From Nitrosospira multiformis (GTDB taxonomy: Bacteria; Pseudomonadota; Gammaproteobacteria; Burkholderiales; Nitrosomonadaceae), in assembly GCF_003050865.1 (NCBI RefSeq), contig NZ_QAOK01000026.1, forward strand, positions 1 through 41,471: a stretch of DNA of 41,471 nt. The letters run 5' to 3'. The notes below the pieces were generated by a model. The model was not told the DNA's origin. It searched no databases and was given only the letters and a program-made list of their open reading frames with translations. How positions within the stretch are numbered: the stretch's first letter is position 1; every line of letters begins with the position of its first letter. The position numbers were made by a program, and so were the translations under genes. This document shows, piece by piece, positions 1-7,431 of the stretch.

Positions 1-124
1 GCTGATATTGGGTTTCGGTGATTTCCATACGGGCGTCGGTAGTTTTTATGCCCCAAGCATATCAGAAATTTAACTGTTAGTGTTAACACACCCTAGTGGC
101 AAGCTGTGCAGGAAGAGTTTCTTC

Positions 125-688
125 TTACGAAAGGTGACGTATCACCCTGCAAGGATTTCCTGCAGCGAAAACGTTTGCGGGAATATTTCTGGTAACAATG
201 CTTCCCGCTCCGATCGTCGTGCCCCGTCCGATCGTGACACCGGGATTGATGATCGCTCCACCGCCAATCCAGACGCTGTCTTCCACGGTAATGGGTTTAG
301 CGGCTTCCAGGCCGGTATCACGGTCCTTAGCCGCAAGGGGGTGGGTTGCAGTATAGATCTGCACTGCTGGGCCTAGAAAGACATTATGCCCTATGATGAC
401 CTGTGCGCAATCCAGCACGATGCAATTGAAGTTGGCGTAGAAGTTATCTCCTACCACGAGGTTGTAACCGTAGTCGCAATAAAACGGCGGCTCGATATGG
501 AGGTTTGACCCCGATGTTCCGAGCAGTTCCCTCAAAATTGCAGATCGTTTTTCAGTCTCGTCCGGAAGGCTGTCATTGAAAGTCTTCGCTAATCTTCTGG
601 CACGCTTTCTTTCCTCGACCAGCAGTCGATCGCTGGAGCGATATAGTTCCCCACTCAGCATTTTCTGCTTTTCGGTCTTATCAATCAT
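125..688 (-). CDS. Sugar O-acetyltransferase, maltose/galactoside acetyltransferase type
   Basis: This 187-residue protein would transfer an acetyl group from acetyl-CoA to a hydroxyl of a sugar (maltose, galactoside or Nod-type acceptor) in the cytoplasm. The N-terminal ~60 residues match the Mac domain of this family (KMLSGELYRSSD near residues 9-20), followed by a left-handed beta-helix made of hexapeptide repeats (for example VTIGRGTTIGAGSIV). The catalytic histidine is seen in YTATHPL (H116). Length is normal for the maa/lacA/nodL group and the protein ends in the usual AAGNPCRVIR. It lies 87 bp downstream of an HxlR-type regulator on the same strand and may be cotranscribed with it. The natural acceptor sugar cannot be told from sequence. 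Confidence 0.9.
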   Translation of the reverse strand: MIDKTEKQKMLSGELYRSSDRLLVEERKRARRLAKTFNDSLPDETEKRSAILRELLGTSGSNLHIEPPFYCDYGYNLVVGDNFYANFNCIVLDCAQVIIGHNVFLGPAVQIYTATHPLAAKDRDTGLEAAKPITVEDSVWIGGGAIINPGVTIGRGTTIGAGSIVTRNIPANVFAAGNPCRVIRHLS

Positions 689-775
689 GCCATCTATTTA
701 ATAGCGTTTGAAGAAGCTTTGGAAAGAAAGCAAAAGAAAGCTTTCTCGAGGAAACACCCGGCACTGCCACTTCAG

Positions 776-1153
776 TCAGGTTTCGGACATTCTGTCGGTA
801 TGTTGCAAGGAGCATGGCTGTTTATTGCTCTCGGGGTCATACTTGGCCCCCCAGTGGATGAGCGCATGAAGAGCCGGGGACAAATCCTTTCCTTTTTCCG
901 TGAGCGTATAAATGACTCTTCTTGCATTAAGAGGATCGCGCTGCCTTGAAATGATATTGCACTCCTCCAGCTTTTTCAGACGATCTGAAAGAATATTGGA
1001 TGCAATTTTTTCGGGTGAAGCGAGAAAATCCCCGAAATGCTGCTTGTCCTTGAACAGGATGTCGCGAATGACAAGCAAAGTCCATTTGTCACCCAATATA
1101 TCCAGTGCGCAGCTAACGGGACAGGAAGAACGCTTGTTCTGGTCTTTAATCAT
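776..1153 (-). CDS. HxlR-family winged-helix transcriptional regulator
   Basis: This is a small DNA-binding regulator of the HxlR family, which usually act as dimers and respond to redox or aldehyde stress. The diagnostic start CPVSCALDILGDKWTLLVIRD is present, including the Cys of CPV that is the redox residue in some members, followed by the winged helix and the typical LTEKGKDL motif. The frame is open up to an ATG at 1189 (137 residues), but a perfect TATAAT lies on this strand at 1197-1192, only a few bases before that ATG. The ATG at 1153 gives a family-typical N-terminus of 125 residues, so I prefer it. It is upstream of the sugar acetyltransferase and divergent from the gene at 1399. 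The signal it senses is unknown. Confidence 0.88.
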   Translation of the reverse strand: MIKDQNKRSSCPVSCALDILGDKWTLLVIRDILFKDKQHFGDFLASPEKIASNILSDRLKKLEECNIISRQRDPLNARRVIYTLTEKGKDLSPALHALIHWGAKYDPESNKQPCSLQHTDRMSET

Positions 1154-1191
1154 GCTCACATTATGTTTGATTTTTCCGATACGATTCATTT

Positions 1192-1197
1192 ATTATA
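1192..1197 (-). promoter_or_regulatory. -10 box of the HxlR-type regulator
   Basis: A perfect TATAAT is read on the minus strand just upstream of the regulator. No good -35 hexamer is visible at 16-18 bp. Its closeness to the ATG at 1189 argues that translation starts at 1153. Confidence 0.4.
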
Positions 1198-1311
1198 CTT
1201 TCAATATGCAACCAAATACGAGGATTGAGACTCTATCTGTGGTTGCCGATACAATTTTTTTCAGCTCGGAACGGCTTTATTTCTCATATGGCTCAGATAA
1301 CCCGTTATAGC

Positions 1312-1347
1312 TCGTCCAGGCAAGGTTATACCTTTCTGGATGGACGA
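1312..1347 (+). promoter_or_regulatory. Long imperfect hairpin upstream of the 1399 gene
   Basis: TCGTCCA (1312-1318) pairs perfectly with TGGACGA (1341-1347). Inside it, AAGGT (1322-1326) pairs with ACCTT (1330-1334) across a TAT loop. The nested stems are separated by a small internal loop. The structure ends about 50 bp before the start codon and carries no T-run, so it looks more like an operator or a 5' leader hairpin than a terminator. Its role is not known. Confidence 0.35.
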
Positions 1348-1398
1348 TATGAGGCTGAAAGGCAGCGGCAAGCAAATACAAATCAAGAGGAGTAGATG

Positions 1399-1974
1399 AT
1401 GAAGCAAGCGATACAAGCCGGTACCTCGATTCTTGTCCTTGTAGCAACGTTGTATAGCGGTTCAGCGACCGCTCATGGAAAAGTCTCTATGGAGGAAGAT
1501 AGCTGCATGCGACGGCTTGGCGACAGCAGTATGGTTCATTTAAGTGCCTATCAGCCGCAGTATGAGCCTGCAGATCAATACTGCACCGAAATTCCCAAAG
1601 GGGGAAACACGTTTCTGGTGGTTGACCTCGTGGATCCCGCATTACGGGATATTCCCATCGGGATGCGAATTGTAAGAGGAAGCAATGAGACAGAAGATGA
1701 AACGGTATCTTATGTCAGGCCGAGCTATCACCCCGATGGAGTGATCAAGGGGGAAACCGCCCTGGACAAGGGAGAGTATACGGTTTTCATAACCGGTGAG
1801 GCAGTGCCTCCCGTGCGCTACGAATATCCGTTGCGCGTAGAAATGATCAATTACGCAAAAACTTTTCGCGCCGCGGTCGGACCGATGATAGCCGCTCTGC
1901 TGCTGACTTTGCTTGGTTACAAGATCATGCAGTCCAAGCGAGTGAGGCAATGGAGATCTTCTCGCGGGTCATAG
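1399..1974 (+). CDS. Secreted protein of unknown function with C-terminal membrane anchor
   Basis: I do not recognise a named family. The protein (191 residues) has an N-terminal signal peptide (ILVLVATLYSGSATAHG, cleavage likely after ATA), a periplasmic domain of about 125 residues with two cysteines (SCMRRLGDSS and QYCTEIPKGG) that could form a disulfide, and one membrane segment near the C-terminus (VGPMIAALLLTLLGYKIM), followed by a positively charged tail. It would thus be anchored in the inner membrane and face the periplasm. GAGGAG at 1387-1392 is spaced better for the ATG at 1399 than for the one at 1396. It is divergent from the HxlR-type regulator and preceded by a hairpin at 1312-1347. 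The beta-rich look of the domain (TFLVVDLVD, EYTVFITGE) is only an impression. Confidence 0.75.
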   Translation: MKQAIQAGTSILVLVATLYSGSATAHGKVSMEEDSCMRRLGDSSMVHLSAYQPQYEPADQYCTEIPKGGNTFLVVDLVDPALRDIPIGMRIVRGSNETEDETVSYVRPSYHPDGVIKGETALDKGEYTVFITGEAVPPVRYEYPLRVEMINYAKTFRAAVGPMIAALLLTLLGYKIMQSKRVRQWRSSRGS

Positions 1975-2762
1975 GCACCCAGAGCCCTAGCGATAAGGGC
2001 CGGGCCTTTGCCGCACATTCCTTAATCGGCCATGGCATGGAGGATTTTGAACCCAAGCTTCCATGCCTGCTCGTCGACTGGCTGACTAAATCAGCAGTTG
2101 AGCCTAGCACTTGAGCCTTATGGAGGCCCTGTCGTTTCTCTTCCTTTATAAGCAAAAATTCAGTGCAGACTTCAGTGGAGACGAATGCTTGCTGATCAGA
2201 TTGCAAGCATTGGTTTTTTCTCTGCCTCCCGAACTGAAGAATGGCTTTGCTTCACTCCTCTTGGGCATCCTCCAGATACCCTCCCTGAAGGCGTCAACTT
2301 GATTCGATGGGCTTATGGCCCCGGGTCGGGTCAAAACCTGACCGCTTTCTCTTTCTATTCAGAAAAAGCAGGATAGGACCAGATTTGGGCGGAGGCTAGG
2401 CGATCAACAAATTCCGCTCGCAGAATAACATCATGAGGACGTGCTGGAGCAGAACCCCCGTTTTCAAGAACGCGGCCAAGTCCCCGGTCATTCGCAGGAA
2501 AGTATCTTTCAAGCTCAAATCACGACCTGCCACCATTCCCTTCGCTTCCCCTGGCAAATGCCGTCTAATCCTTATAGTCTCTGAACCAAAGCCCCTGTAT
2601 CATCTATGACGCGGAAAAAGAAAATGGCGGGAGAAAATGGGGCAGTAAACAATGTGTCTTCTCTCAGATTTTTAATACCCTGTTCCTCGATATGTTAATA
2701 AAGGCACTCCCGACGGCCTGAGTTTCCGCATAACTCCAATCTACTCGAAAGGAATAAGTCGT
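1975..2762. other. Gene-poor stretch of about 790 bp
   Basis: No convincing gene was found. Several short overlapping open frames exist on both strands (for example 2111-2302 and 2185-2376 on +, and complement 2396-2599, about 67 codons ending ERNLLIA), but none has a ribosome binding site or family motif. A weak stem (GCCCT/AGGGC) follows the upstream gene near 1985-2000. The stretch may hold decayed genes. Confidence 0.4.
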
Positions 2763-2978
2763 GTGGAGTTCGTAATAGTTAGCTATCCAACTCGGAGGCA
2801 GGTATATGTCGACGGCGATCTGACCGGCTATACCAATGAAGTCCTCCAGATGGATCCTGGCACGCACAAATTTACCCTGGGCCCTCCGGAGGATTGTGAC
2901 CCCGTCTTTTGCGAGGTCATGGTTAAGGGAACCACTGTCCTGCTTCCCATGAAAATTGCCTTTATCAGGAAATGGTAG
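2763..2978 (+). CDS. Small PEGA-like protein
   Basis: This 71-residue protein has no signal peptide. It reads like a single PEGA-type carbohydrate/cell-surface beta fold: SYPTRRQVYVDGDLTGYT followed by LQMDPGTHKFTLGPP, which matches the usual pattern of a PEGA repeat (V-x-V-D-G ... T ... L-x-x-G-x-H-x-v). The start is GTG at 2763 with AAGGA about 10 bp upstream. Its stop overlaps the start region of the patatin-like lipoprotein, so the two are almost certainly cotranscribed and translationally coupled. Two cysteines (CDPVFCE) are close together. The function is unknown; a structural or regulatory partner of the lipase is a guess. Confidence 0.6.
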   Translation: MEFVIVSYPTRRQVYVDGDLTGYTNEVLQMDPGTHKFTLGPPEDCDPVFCEVMVKGTTVLLPMKIAFIRKW

Positions 2979-2980
2979 GT

Positions 2981-4438
2981 ATGAGTATCCGACTTCGCAC
3001 ATGCATGGCTGTGTTTGCTGGAGCCTTATCCTTATTGTTGGCCGGATGTGGCTCCTTTCAGGTAAATCCGCCCTTGGCCAGGTACGATCCTTCCTCAGGT
3101 TACCGTTTCGAAAAACTGGAGCCAGGAAGCAATAGCGATAAACTGTTTGTCATTCTGGTTTTCTCGGGGGGCGGTACCCGGGCGGCGGCTTTATCTTATG
3201 GAGTGCTGGAGGCTCTCCGCGACACCCAGATCCAATGGGAAAACCGGAGAATATCGCTGCTGGACGAAGTTGATGTAATTTCGTCGATATCCGGGGGAAG
3301 CTTTCCTGCAGCCTATTACGCCCTGTATGGGTTACGGATTTTCGACGAATTCCCGAATCGCTTCCTCTACAGATCCATCCAATCCGAATTGATTGACTCG
3401 ACATTGACTCCAGCGGGGCTGTTGAAGCTCGGCGGGGCGAGCTTCGGGCGCAGTGACCTGGCGGCGGAGTTTTACGACCGGGAGGTATTTGGAGCAGGCA
3501 CCTATGCGGAAGTAATTGCTCGCGCTCGCCGACCTTTTGTGATCCTGAATGCCACGGATATGACGACGGGGACCCAATTTCCCTTTACCCAAGACCAGTT
3601 TGACCTTTTATGCTCCGACCTGTCAGGAATTTCACTGGGGCGGGCAGCAGCCGCATCCTCGGCATATCCGGGAGGACTTACGCCCCTCACTTTTCAAAAC
3701 TATGCGGGCAAATGCGGCTACCATCAGCCTGAATGGGTGGATCTTGCCGTTCGGGATCATAAATCGCGCATCAATATACGTCGGGCCGCACGCGCGGAAA
3801 ACAGGCTTTCGTATACCGATACCGAACACAACCCGCGTAAATACATCCACTTGACCGACGGCGGCGTGGCCGACAATATCGGGCTGCGGGAACCGCTCAC
3901 GGCGATCAACAGTTTAAATAATTCCTGGAGCGTGCTTCGCCTGATAAACCAGAAGAAAGTGGACAAACTGGTGGTAATCGTAGTGAATGCGGGCACAAAC
4001 CCCACTACCCGCCGGGATCAGACTCCAGAGGTTCCCGGGCTCGTTGATACCCTGACTGCCGCGGCCGTGGTCCCATTGGGCAATTATTCATTCGATACCC
4101 TTGAATTGTTGCGGCAGACGGTAAACGAGTTCAACGAATCGATGCGACTGGTATCCGGATGCAAGGAATTGGCTGCCAACAAAGGCCCGCGATGCGAGTT
4201 GGATATCCCCGTACCGCACCAGATTGAATTCTTTCCGATCGAGGTGGCGTTTGAATATATCGAAGCCGCCGACGAGCGAAACTGGTTCAAAAATCTTCCT
4301 ACCACTCTGGAATTGCCCCGGGGAACGGTAGATAAACTACGGAAGGTTGGGCAACAAATACTCAACGAAGATCCCGAGTTCAAAAGACTGATGGAAGCGT
4401 TGCATGGATGCATCGCCCTTGCAGGACAGCGTTGCTGA
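2981..4438 (+). CDS. Patatin-like phospholipase, lipoprotein
   Basis: The protein (485 residues) is a predicted serine acyl hydrolase acting on phospholipids at the envelope. It begins with a lipoprotein signal (LLLAGCGSF), so it is probably lipid-anchored. Patatin landmarks are in order: the glycine-rich oxyanion loop FSGGGTRAAALSYGVLEAL, the nucleophile motif ISSISGGSFPAAYY (nucleophile Ser within S-I-S-G-G; the first Gly of the classical G-x-S-x-G is Ser), and the dyad aspartate in LTDGGVADNIGLREPL. ATG 2981 is preferred over ATG 2972 because AGGA (2967-2970) is correctly spaced only for 2981. It overlaps or abuts the PEGA-like gene upstream. A coiled or charged C-terminus follows the catalytic domain. 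Its natural lipid is unknown. Confidence 0.88.
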   Translation: MSIRLRTCMAVFAGALSLLLAGCGSFQVNPPLARYDPSSGYRFEKLEPGSNSDKLFVILVFSGGGTRAAALSYGVLEALRDTQIQWENRRISLLDEVDVISSISGGSFPAAYYALYGLRIFDEFPNRFLYRSIQSELIDSTLTPAGLLKLGGASFGRSDLAAEFYDREVFGAGTYAEVIARARRPFVILNATDMTTGTQFPFTQDQFDLLCSDLSGISLGRAAAASSAYPGGLTPLTFQNYAGKCGYHQPEWVDLAVRDHKSRINIRRAARAENRLSYTDTEHNPRKYIHLTDGGVADNIGLREPLTAINSLNNSWSVLRLINQKKVDKLVVIVVNAGTNPTTRRDQTPEVPGLVDTLTAAAVVPLGNYSFDTLELLRQTVNEFNESMRLVSGCKELAANKGPRCELDIPVPHQIEFFPIEVAFEYIEAADERNWFKNLPTTLELPRGTVDKLRKVGQQILNEDPEFKRLMEALHGCIALAGQRC

Positions 4439-4493
4439 TGGAAAAATTCCATGGAATCACATCGCAGCTCACCTGAAAAGAAAAGGAAAGAAC

Positions 4494-5534
4494 ATGACGA
4501 AGATTCTCGGATTCGCGGCGCACGGCCCAAAACAGAAACTCGAACCATTCACCTATGACGCCGGACCTCTCGCGCCGGAGGAAGTGGAAATCGCAGTGGA
4601 GCATTGCGGTCTTTGTCATTCCGACCTTTCAATATTGAATAACGACTGGGGTATCACCCAGTATCCGATTATTCCCGGACACGAAGCCATTGGTCGGGTC
4701 GTTGCGATGGGTGAACAAGCGAAGGGATTGCAAATCGGGCAGCGGGTAGGGGTTGGCTGGAATGCCGGCAGTTGTATGCACTGCCATGAATGCATGACCG
4801 GTGATCACAATCTTTGTGCAAAAGCCACCGCGACAATCATCGGGCATTATGGGGGGTTTGCCGACAAAGTGCGAGCGCACTGGGCGTGGGCGATTCCCAT
4901 ACCTGAGAAGCTTGAAAGTTCCTCCGCAGGCCCGTTACTCTGCGGAGGGATTACTGTATTTGCGCCCCTGGCGGCCCATGTAAAACCGACCGATCATGTA
5001 GGTGTCGTCGGTATTGGCGGCCTTGGTCATCTGGCCCTGCAATTTGCGAATGCCTGGGGTTGCGAAGTTACGGCCTTCTCTTCCAATCCCTCAAAGGCGG
5101 AAGAAATGCGCACCCTCGGCGCTCATCGTGTTCTCTCCAGCCGTAAGAGCGACGAAATTCGCTCGGCAGCACGCTCGCTCGACTTTCTGCTGGTGACCGT
5201 CAATGTCCCGCTTGACTGGGCATTGCTGCTCCAGACGCTGAAACCGAAAGGACGCATGCATCTCGTTGGCGCAGTGCTCGAACCCCTGCCCATCCCCGCT
5301 TTCGAGCTTCTGAGTGGACAGAAGAGCATTTCAGGGTCACCCACTGGCGGCCCTGCGATAACATCGGATATGCTGGATTTTGCCGCCCGTCACGGCATTC
5401 GGCCCCAGGTAGAGCGTTTTCCCATGAACAGGGTCAATGAAGCGATTGCGCATCTGGCTGCCGGAAAGGGGCGCTACCGCATAGTCCTGGATGCGAATTT
5501 TAATCTGGAGCAGTCAGGAAGTACGAATGCATGA
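4494..5534 (+). CDS. Zinc-dependent alcohol dehydrogenase (cinnamyl-alcohol/YahK-Ahr type)
   Basis: This is a 346-residue medium-chain dehydrogenase that would oxidise or reduce alcohols and aldehydes with NAD(P). The catalytic zinc ligands are visible in CGLCHSDL (C41) and PGHEAIGRV (H63); the structural zinc site is C94, C97, C100 and C108. The Rossmann fold has GVVGIGGLGHLALQFA. The sequence resembles the YahK/YjgB (Ahr) branch, whose members reduce broad-range aldehydes. ATG 4494 has AAGGAAAG just upstream; the frame is open back to 4404 but that part has no such signal. Its stop codon (5532-5534) directly abuts the stop of the convergent lactate dehydrogenase (5535-5537). Confidence 0.92.
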   Translation: MTKILGFAAHGPKQKLEPFTYDAGPLAPEEVEIAVEHCGLCHSDLSILNNDWGITQYPIIPGHEAIGRVVAMGEQAKGLQIGQRVGVGWNAGSCMHCHECMTGDHNLCAKATATIIGHYGGFADKVRAHWAWAIPIPEKLESSSAGPLLCGGITVFAPLAAHVKPTDHVGVVGIGGLGHLALQFANAWGCEVTAFSSNPSKAEEMRTLGAHRVLSSRKSDEIRSAARSLDFLLVTVNVPLDWALLLQTLKPKGRMHLVGAVLEPLPIPAFELLSGQKSISGSPTGGPAITSDMLDFAARHGIRPQVERFPMNRVNEAIAHLAAGKGRYRIVLDANFNLEQSGSTNA

Positions 5535-6545
5535 TCAGCCGCTTCTTAGCAATTCAACCGTCACTTCATTCGAACACGATCCATCGCGTTCAAATTCCGT
5601 AATGTTACGCAGCGTGGTCTGCGCAATGCTTGATAGTGCTTCAGCGGTAAAGAATCCCTGATGTCCCGTTATCAACACATTCGGGAACGTGAGCAGACGT
5701 ACGAACAGATCATCCTGTATCACCTGGCCGGTTAAATCCTGAAAGAACAAGTCACCTTCCTGCTCATATACATCCAGCCCCAGATATCCGATTCTCGAGG
5801 ATTTCAATCCGACAATCACTGCTCGTGTGTCGATAACAGCTCCACGGCTGGTATTGATAAGCATCACGCCCTGTTTCATTCGCTCGACTGCGGCGTCGTC
5901 GATCAACCGATGCGTTTGCGGATTGAGCGGACAATGCAGCGTAATGATGTCGCTCTCTGCATAGAGCGTCTCCAGCGGAACATATTCGACCCCCAGTTGA
6001 GTGCATGTGGAATTCGGCTGCAGGTCGTAAGCAAGCAAGCGGCAACCGAAGCCGCGCAGTATCTGGGCTACCGCGGTCCCAATACGCCCGGTGCCGATAA
6101 TACCGACAATTTTATTGCGCATTTCAAAGCCAAGCAGTCCCTGCAAGGTGAAGTTCCCATTGCGGACGCGATTATAGGCTTGATGAAGACGGCGATTGAG
6201 GGTCAGCATCAGCGCGACCGTATGCTCGGCAACCGAGTGCGGCGAATAGGCAGGTACCCGCACCACACGAATTCCCAGTGCGCTTGCTGACTGGATATCG
6301 ACGTTGTTGAAGCCCGCGCAGCGCAGGGCGATGAGACGGGTACCCTGCGCTGCCAGCGTTTCCAGCACTCTATTGTCCAACGTGTCGTTGACAAATACGC
6401 ACACGACGGGGAAACCTGTCACCATCTGCCGCGTTTCTTCGGATAGGTGGGACTCGAAAAATACCAATTCATGATGAGCATCACGATTGGCAGCCAGTAA
6501 AAATTGCCGGTCGTAGGATTGAGCGCTGCAAACGGCAACTTTCAT
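5535..6545 (-). CDS. ldhA: D-lactate dehydrogenase (D-2-hydroxyacid dehydrogenase family)
   Basis: The 336-residue enzyme would reduce pyruvate to D-lactate with NADH in the cytoplasm. It has the split catalytic domain of the family and a Rossmann fold with GIIGTGRIG (G151-G156). The catalytic triad is R234 (NTSRGAVID), E263 (DVYEQEGDLFF) and H295 (ITGHQGFFT). The DVYEQEGDLFFQD stretch is characteristic of fermentative LdhA rather than of phosphoglycerate or formate dehydrogenases. ATG 6545 is chosen because AGGA lies 6 bp upstream; the frame is open to 6608. It converges on the alcohol dehydrogenase with no spacer between the two stops. For an ammonia oxidiser this would be a fermentative or redox-balancing side activity (inference). 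Confidence 0.9.
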   Translation of the reverse strand: MKVAVCSAQSYDRQFLLAANRDAHHELVFFESHLSEETRQMVTGFPVVCVFVNDTLDNRVLETLAAQGTRLIALRCAGFNNVDIQSASALGIRVVRVPAYSPHSVAEHTVALMLTLNRRLHQAYNRVRNGNFTLQGLLGFEMRNKIVGIIGTGRIGTAVAQILRGFGCRLLAYDLQPNSTCTQLGVEYVPLETLYAESDIITLHCPLNPQTHRLIDDAAVERMKQGVMLINTSRGAVIDTRAVIVGLKSSRIGYLGLDVYEQEGDLFFQDLTGQVIQDDLFVRLLTFPNVLITGHQGFFTAEALSSIAQTTLRNITEFERDGSCSNEVTVELLRSG

Positions 6546-6657
6546 TGGTTTCCTGCCTGCTTGTCCCTTCTTCGGGATGTTGAAATCCGATTTGGAGCTC
6601 TTTTCCAAATCACGTACACCATCAGCTTAACCTCTTCCAGGCATTACCTGAAAAAAC

Positions 6658-6675
6658 TTTACCGATTTTACCGAT
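6658..6675. repeat. Perfect 9-bp tandem duplication
   Basis: TTTACCGAT is repeated twice without a gap, between the lactate dehydrogenase and the GDCCVxC gene. The same core (ATTTACCGATT) occurs twice in tandem at 30862-30889. Confidence 0.6.
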
Positions 6676-6708
6676 GATAGCGACGCTCAGGACAAACTCT
6701 TCGGCAAG

Positions 6709-6933
6709 CTAAGGGGAGGATGAACAGCACGCCTGCATCTGAACCGGAGGGCATTTAATGGACCCGAAGGAACAAAAGACGCAGCAATCACCCGCGCGAG
6801 GCCGTAACAGCGCCTTGCAGCCTTCGCATTCATAATAAAACTGGCAGGCGTCAACTGGCATGATCTCTCGCTTGACGTGCTTGCAGTTCGGACATGTCAG
6901 TTCCGATTCCAGAAGAGGTGTGTTATTCGTCAA
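6709..6933 (-). CDS. GDCCVxC-domain small zinc-ribbon-like protein
   Basis: The 74-residue protein belongs to the family named for its GDCCVxC signature, seen here as RAGDCCVFCSFGSIKCPP. It also has an N-terminal CPNCKHVKREIMP and a middle CEGCKALLRP, so there are three cysteine pairs that probably bind metal or act as a thiol redox site. In some relatives one of the signature cysteines is selenocysteine; here both are cysteine. An extra CC pair lies near the C-terminus (QACCSSSP). The start is TTG at 6933 with GGGA about 7 bp upstream; no ATG is available before the conserved domain. The molecular role of the family is unclear; association with metal resistance genes is common and fits the copper genes elsewhere in the window. 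Confidence 0.75.
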   Translation of the reverse strand: MTNNTPLLESELTCPNCKHVKREIMPVDACQFYYECEGCKALLRPRAGDCCVFCSFGSIKCPPVQMQACCSSSP

Positions 6934-6992
6934 AAGAATTCCCGGGAGTGGTAAAAAATTGTGGCATCATGCCCTCCAGTTTACTGCTACTT

Positions 6993-7346
6993 CTACTGCT
7001 TCACTTCCTCCGCCATCTGACGGTGAGATTCCGCCATCCTCCTGTTTTCCTCTGCGGCTTCTTCATAGAGGTGAGCGAGTGCCTGGGCATGCTCTTTCAC
7101 ATCAGTGGTTTTCCTGCCATAGTAATATCCGTGCTTCCGATATTCGGTCAGACACCTTTTCTGCTCATCTGCCCTCGCCTGCATGGATTCCGCTGCAGCT
7201 TGGTAGTGTCGAGCCAGGGCATAATGGTCTTCACTGGTTTTTGCGCTCTGAATGGCACTCGTCATATCCATGGGATGTGGATTGACGTGGGCACAGGATA
7301 TGAGAGTCAGGGCTGTTAGAATTATGAAACACCACCGAATTTTCAT
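6993..7346 (-). CDS. Small helical lipoprotein, paralog A
   Basis: This 117-residue protein has a lipoprotein signal (ALTLISCAH, lipid on the Cys) followed by a mostly helical, charged domain. It belongs to a family with further copies in this window at 24071-24424 (-), 32907-33350 (+) and a remnant at 20601-20939 (-). Shared features are SCA at the lipobox, NPHPMDMT after it, the block AKTxxDHxALARHYxAAA, a YYG motif in the middle and the C-terminal block YExAAExNxxMAExHRxMAxExKQ. No function is known to me. A metal-related role is possible because the other copies sit with copper genes. It is divergent from glgX, with an extended -10-like TGCTATATT on its strand at 7387-7379. Confidence 0.8.
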   Translation of the reverse strand: MKIRWCFIILTALTLISCAHVNPHPMDMTSAIQSAKTSEDHYALARHYQAAAESMQARADEQKRCLTEYRKHGYYYGRKTTDVKEHAQALAHLYEEAAEENRRMAESHRQMAEEVKQ

Positions 7347-7431
7347 GGACTACCTCACTGTTGGCTTGGTCCAAAAATAATATAGCACTGTAAGTTATAG
7401 CAGTATTCCGCAATTTTATGCAGGTATCCGA

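Noticed and set aside
1-73. Short open end (LILGFGDFHTGVGSFYAP...) reaching the left edge, possible 3' end of a gene
   Set aside because: Only ~23 codons, no recognisable family; the GFGD resemblance to a potassium-channel filter is too weak.
2396-2599. Minus-strand open frame of ~67 codons ending ERNLLIA
   Set aside because: No start with a ribosome site and no family match; could be a decayed gene but unsupported.
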